DNA from: Leptolyngbyaceae cyanobacterium JSC-12
GTDB lineage: Bacteria > Cyanobacteriota > Cyanobacteriia > Leptolyngbyales > Leptolyngbyaceae
Direction of reading: 5' to 3'
DNA length: 64,000 bases
NCBI GenBank assembly: GCA_000309945.1
Contig: CM001633.1
Coordinates: 3,188,199-3,252,198 of the forward strand
In this document: piece by piece, positions 60,587 to 64,000 of the stretch
Layout: each line of letters starts with the position of its first letter
Numbering within the stretch: the stretch's first letter is position 1
Translations under genes and position numbers: made by a program
The notes under the pieces: model-generated
What the model was told of the DNA's origin: nothing
Seen by the model: the letters and a program-made list of their open reading frames with translations, nothing else
Databases searched by the model: none

Positions 60587-60802
60587 ATGTTTTTAGATGA
60601 ACTGACTCCTGTACTAAAGGAGTTGTCTCAACAACCGATCGCCTTTCTTGGCGGTTTTTTCTCTGGAGTTTTCCGTCTTAACTTGACAGACGATCCGGTG
60701 AAAACCTGGTTGGATAAGCAAGCTGGAACGACCTCATTTTCCTCAACAACCGAAGTTCACAATGGCAAGAGTGGAGGGCCGCAGTCGATCTCAATCGAGT
60801 AG
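60587..60802 (+). CDS. Small conserved hypothetical protein, 71 aa
   Basis: The product has MFLDELTPVLKELSQQPIAF then a hydrophobic FLGGFFSGVFRLNL segment, a VKTWLDKQAG stretch and a Ser/Thr/Gly-rich tail. The pattern looks conserved and may pack as one amphipathic helix plus a short membrane-touching segment. GGAG lies 10 bases upstream of ATG 60587; ATG 60581 is the alternative. A longer frame to 60440 would run across the DnaA-like boxes and is rejected. I know no function. It is the first gene after the box array. Confidence 0.6.
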   Translation: MFLDELTPVLKELSQQPIAFLGGFFSGVFRLNLTDDPVKTWLDKQAGTTSFSSTTEVHNGKSGGPQSISIE

Positions 60803-60919
60803 TCTGTTCACTTCGTATCAGATTTTTCAGAATTTTGTGGGGTGAGTGTGATAAGCCAAACATATAGGTTTAGTAGCCTGTCTCTAACCTAATGGTGTTC
60901 GTTCTCTCATAAGCTTCTC

Positions 60920-61177
60920 ATGACTATTTACGTTGGAAATTTATCATACCGGGCAACTGCCGATGATTTGACCGAAGTGTTTGCAGAATATGGTGCGGTT
61001 AAGCGAGTTTCTCTGCCGATGGATCGTGAAACTGGCAAAATGCGAGGTTTTGCGTTTGTTGAGCTAGAAGAAGATGCACATGAAGATACCGCGATTTCAG
61101 AGCTAGATGGTGCTGAGTGGATGGGTCGGCAACTAAAAGTTAATAAGGCAAAGCCTCGCGAAGCTACTCGTGCTTGA
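60920..61177 (+). CDS. RRM-type RNA-binding protein
   Basis: This 85-aa cyanobacterial Rbp has one RNA-recognition motif: RNP2 as IYVGNLSY (residues 3-10) and RNP1 as RGFAFVEL (about 43-50). There is little C-terminal tail, as in the short cold-inducible Rbp class that lacks a Gly-rich tail. It probably binds single-stranded RNA and may be cold- or light-regulated, although the upstream region shows no obvious cold-shock element. Start ATG 60920. Confidence 0.92.
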   Translation: MTIYVGNLSYRATADDLTEVFAEYGAVKRVSLPMDRETGKMRGFAFVELEEDAHEDTAISELDGAEWMGRQLKVNKAKPREATRA

Positions 61178-61311
61178 GATGAATTGGAGGATGCGGGGCG
61201 ATCGCGCCAAAATTTAACCAATTCCTACCGCAAAAATATCCCTTCTATGGCAATCTGAGAAACAGAGACAAGAAGTGTTCATAGTTTCGCGGTAAAGCAA
61301 CCCAATAGCGT

Positions 61312-62547
61312 ATGCAAACCCTGCCTAATCCTCCAACCACTCACTCTAACGAGCAGTCTTCTCTTCATTTTGCGACGACGGGTTCCATTCCTCGCCGCAA
61401 AACTCGCCCAGTGCCGGTAGGTAGCATCACAATTGGTGGTGGTTACCCTGTCGCAGTGCAATCAATGATCAACGAAGATACCCTAGATATTGAAGGGTCT
61501 GTCGCTGCTATCCGGCGATTGCACGAAATTGGCTGTGAAATTGTACGGGTTACAGTACCTAGCATGGCACATGCCAAAGCGATGGAGGAAATTCGGCACA
61601 AGATCAATCAGAGCTATAAGCCTGTGCCACTGGTGGCTGATGTCCATCACAACGGGTTGAAGATTGCTTTGGAAGCGGCGAAGCATGTTGATAACGTCCG
61701 CATTAATCCTGGCTTATACGTGTTTGAGAAACCCAAAAGCGATCGCACCGAATATACTCAGGCAGAGTTTGATGATATCGGCGAAAAGATTCGCGAAACG
61801 CTGGAACCACTAGTCCTCACCCTGAAGGAACAAGATAAGTCCATGCGAATTGGGGTGAATCATGGCTCATTGGCTGAGCGGATGCTGTTTACCTATGGCG
61901 ACACGCCTGAAGGCATGGTGGAGTCTGCATTGGAATTTATTCGCATCTGTGAATCGCTTGACTTTTACAACCTGGAAATTTCACTCAAAGCTTCGAAAGT
62001 GCCCGTGATGATCGCAGCGAACCGTCTTATGGTAGAGCGCATGGATGCTTTGGGCATGGATTACCCATTGCATTTAGGGGTGACCGAGGCAGGTGATGGA
62101 GAATACGGTCGGATTAAATCCACTGCTGGGATTGGAACTCTCTTAGCAGAGGGGATTGGTGACACAATTCGGGTTTCGTTGACGGAAGCACCCGAAAAAG
62201 AAATTCCAGTTTGCTACGGCATCTTACAGGCTCTGGGATTGCGACGCACGATGGTTGAGTATGTCGCCTGCCCCTCCTGCGGACGCACCCTCTTCAATCT
62301 TGAAGAAGTGTTGCATAAAGTTCGAGAAGCAACAAAGCATCTGACTGGGCTGAACATCGCCGTTATGGGTTGCATTGTCAACGGTCCTGGCGAAATGGCA
62401 GATGCCGACTATGGCTATGTTGGCAAGCAAGCAGGCTACATTTCTCTCTACCGGGGGCGGGAAGAGATCAAACGGGTACCTGAAGAGGAAGGTGTTCAAG
62501 AGTTAATTAACTTGATTAAGAGCGATGGACTCTGGATTGATCCTTAA
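61312..62547 (+). CDS. ispG: 4-hydroxy-3-methylbut-2-enyl diphosphate synthase
   Basis: IspG (GcpE) is the penultimate MEP-pathway enzyme for isoprenoids, a [4Fe-4S] reductase. The 411-aa product has [56 protein letters not shown] and the cluster ligands in [17 protein letters not shown] and [17 protein letters not shown]. Length is normal for the ferredoxin-dependent class. Start ATG 61312 is well placed. ctpA-like gene follows after 79 bp in the same direction. Confidence 0.95.
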   Translation: MQTLPNPPTTHSNEQSSLHFATTGSIPRRKTRPVPVGSITIGGGYPVAVQSMINEDTLDIEGSVAAIRRLHEIGCEIVRVTVPSMAHAKAMEEIRHKINQSYKPVPLVADVHHNGLKIALEAAKHVDNVRINPGLYVFEKPKSDRTEYTQAEFDDIGEKIRETLEPLVLTLKEQDKSMRIGVNHGSLAERMLFTYGDTPEGMVESALEFIRICESLDFYNLEISLKASKVPVMIAANRLMVERMDALGMDYPLHLGVTEAGDGEYGRIKSTAGIGTLLAEGIGDTIRVSLTEAPEKEIPVCYGILQALGLRRTMVEYVACPSCGRTLFNLEEVLHKVREATKHLTGLNIAVMGCIVNGPGEMADADYGYVGKQAGYISLYRGREEIKRVPEEEGVQELINLIKSDGLWIDP

Positions 62548-62626
62548 CAGAGTTTGCCTGGCTGGAACGAATTGCCTGTGCTAGATTGGGCATAATCTCC
62601 GTAGTCACTTCTCTAAGTTTATTGAC

Positions 62627-63994
62627 ATGGCTATTAACAAACGCGGGCTTGTCCTTGGTGCAACAGCAGTTGCCGTTTCTACAGTTGCGATCGCCGGTAC
62701 CGGATTGCATTTTTATCGAGGGCAAGCCTTTTTGCGTAGCGACTCTAAAGAAGTTGCTGACCCAGGAGCGCTGCAGCCGATGTCTGTCTTATCTTTGCAG
62801 GCATTCTTTCGTCAAAGTCCTAAAGAATTAGTTGATGAAGTCTGGCAAATTATCGACCGCACATACGTAGATGCTACCTTTAACCAGGTGGACTGGAAGA
62901 AGACACGCACTGAATATTTGAAGCGGAACTACACCAGCCGGGAGGATGCCTACAAAGCGATCCGTGAGATGTTGAAGAAGCTGAATGACCCCTACACTCG
63001 CTTCATGGATCCACAAGAGTTCCGCAATATGCAGATTGATACGTCTGGTGAGTTGACAGGGGTTGGTATTCAGCTTGCGGCTGACGAAAAGACCAAGAAA
63101 TTGACAGTAATTGCGCCGATTGAAGATTCTCCAGCCTTTGCAGCCGGAATTTTAGCCAAAGACATCATCCTCAAAATCGACGATAAGAGCACTGAAGGGA
63201 TGGATGTGAACAAAGCTGTGACGCTGATTCGGGGACCCGTCGGGACTCAAGTTAAACTTACTATTCAACGGGGTGACAAGCAGATTGATTACGTCATCAA
63301 ACGGGCAAAGATTGAGATTCATCCAGTGCGGGTGAGTGAGCAACAAACTCCTCAAGGGAAAGTTGGCTATATTCGCCTAGTGCAATTCAGTGCAAATGCC
63401 CCAGCGGATATGCAGAAAGCGATTGAGAAACTGGAAAAACAGCAAGTGGCTGGCTATATTCTGGATTTGCGAGGAAATCCGGGGGGGTTGCTATACACCA
63501 GTGTTGACATTGCCCGGATGTGGCTTCAGAAAGGAGCAATTGTTTCAACGGTCAATCGTCAAGGAGAACAAGATCGCGAACGCGCTAATGGACGGGCATT
63601 AACCAATAAGCCACTGGTTATTTTGGTGGATGGTGGTTCTGCCAGCGCTAGTGAAATTTTGTCAGGCGCATTGCAAGACAATCGGCGTGCAGTGTTAGTT
63701 GGAACCAAGACCTTTGGTAAAGGATTGGTGCAATCAGTTCGGAGTGTGGGAGATAATTGTGGACTGGCTGTGACGATCGCGAAATACCTGACTCCAAGTG
63801 GACGCGATATTAACAAGCACGGCATTAATCCAGATATTTCTGTGCAACTGACTGAAGCTCAACGCAAAGAATTGAGTGCAAATCGCGATAAAGTCGGTAC
63901 TCCTGAAGATCCTCAATTTGCGAAAGCGCTAGAAGTGCTAGGTCAAAAAATTGTTGAGTTTCGGCAATCTCCCCGAGCAGGTGTTACTCAGTAG
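62627..63994 (+). CDS. Carboxyl-terminal processing protease (S41, CtpA/CtpC-type)
   Basis: This 455-aa serine protease cleaves C-terminal extensions of exported or lumenal proteins. It has an N-terminal signal or anchor (VLGATAVAVSTVAIAGTG, about 8-28), a CPP-type N-terminal helical part, a PDZ domain (about 130-215, GVGIQLAADEKTKKLTVIAP) and the S41 catalytic domain with LDLRGNPGGLL, VDGGSASASEILSGAL (catalytic Ser in 337-343) and GTKTFGKGLVQS (Lys365). The C-terminus beyond 420 lacks extra domains. Family members process D1 or other proteins; which one is not certain, as cyanobacteria have several. ATG 62627; it ends 6 bases before the window end. Confidence 0.92.
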   Translation: MAINKRGLVLGATAVAVSTVAIAGTGLHFYRGQAFLRSDSKEVADPGALQPMSVLSLQAFFRQSPKELVDEVWQIIDRTYVDATFNQVDWKKTRTEYLKRNYTSREDAYKAIREMLKKLNDPYTRFMDPQEFRNMQIDTSGELTGVGIQLAADEKTKKLTVIAPIEDSPAFAAGILAKDIILKIDDKSTEGMDVNKAVTLIRGPVGTQVKLTIQRGDKQIDYVIKRAKIEIHPVRVSEQQTPQGKVGYIRLVQFSANAPADMQKAIEKLEKQQVAGYILDLRGNPGGLLYTSVDIARMWLQKGAIVSTVNRQGEQDRERANGRALTNKPLVILVDGGSASASEILSGALQDNRRAVLVGTKTFGKGLVQSVRSVGDNCGLAVTIAKYLTPSGRDINKHGINPDISVQLTEAQRKELSANRDKVGTPEDPQFAKALEVLGQKIVEFRQSPRAGVTQ

Positions 63995-64000
63995 CTAAGA

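Noticed and set aside
1-64000. tRNA or rRNA genes and insertion sequences
   Set aside because: Looking for tRNA T-loop patterns (GTTCGAATC type), transposase motifs and terminal inverted repeats gave nothing convincing.

Overview
The window is a 64 kb stretch of a cyanobacterial chromosome. It carries psbD-psbC and ycf4 (photosystem II and I), a PAM68-type assembly factor beside rpsO, small families typical of cyanobacteria (DUF1816, DUF3181, CpcT/CpeT, a HetZ-like regulator), and frequent HIP1 octamers GCGATCGC (for example 323-330). The HetZ-like gene and the many cAMP and partner-switching proteins suggest a filamentous, Leptolyngbya-like organism, but the lineage is an inference. I saw no tRNA, rRNA, CRISPR array, transposase or prophage.

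Layout. 1-1800: gene-poor, with one orphan ORF and a decayed DUF3368 (PIN-type) toxin remnant. 1804-5960: psbD-psbC, ycf4 and a lipoprotein cyclophilin. 6042-17713: housekeeping (a ketoacyl-ACP synthase, YdcF-like protein, Na+/H+ antiporter, amidase, murI, serS, the bioY-lspA-purE operon, ruvA). 17978-31064: signalling, with two adenylate cyclases flanking rpsO-pam68, aroF, an Eis-like acetyltransferase, an EACC1 gene followed by a broken caspase gene, and a PilB-like/HetZ-like pair. 31274-37429: small genes, a broken TauE/SafE gene, rpiA, a TPR protein and an emfourin-like protein. 37619-49121: murJ, dnaA, an RsbW/RsbU-type pair, a CpeT-like protein, SGNH hydrolase, glycosyltransferase, NlpC/P60 peptidase, thrB. 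49285-63994: larE, a YIP1 protein with a 973-residue putative double hydrolase, moaA, an MFS transporter, a STAS protein, cbiD, guaA, a DnaA-box-like array, an RRM protein, ispG and a CtpA-family protease.

How the parts connect. The two cyclases should make cAMP, and a perfect TGTGA-N6-TCACA palindrome lies between the STAS gene and cbiD, so a CRP-type regulon may reach this region. The PP2C phosphatase and anti-sigma kinase genes are 4 bp apart and probably form a partner-switching module; the STAS protein 14 kb away has lost the usual serine and may not respond to phosphorylation.

Most unusual items: (1) psbD encodes a D2 protein with Phe instead of the near-invariant Trp191 beside P680/TyrD; (2) a YIP1/973-aa gene pair whose large protein looks like an alpha/beta hydrolase joined to a permuted papain-like domain; (3) an intact EACC1 gene next to a caspase gene reduced to its first 42 codons; (4) five DnaA-box-like 9-mers in 78 bp after guaA; (5) a roughly 50-bp dispersed repeat in three copies, each beside small or decayed genes. 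Three genes (DUF3368 toxin, caspase, TauE/SafE) have lost internal segments, which suggests repeated deletion in this chromosome.
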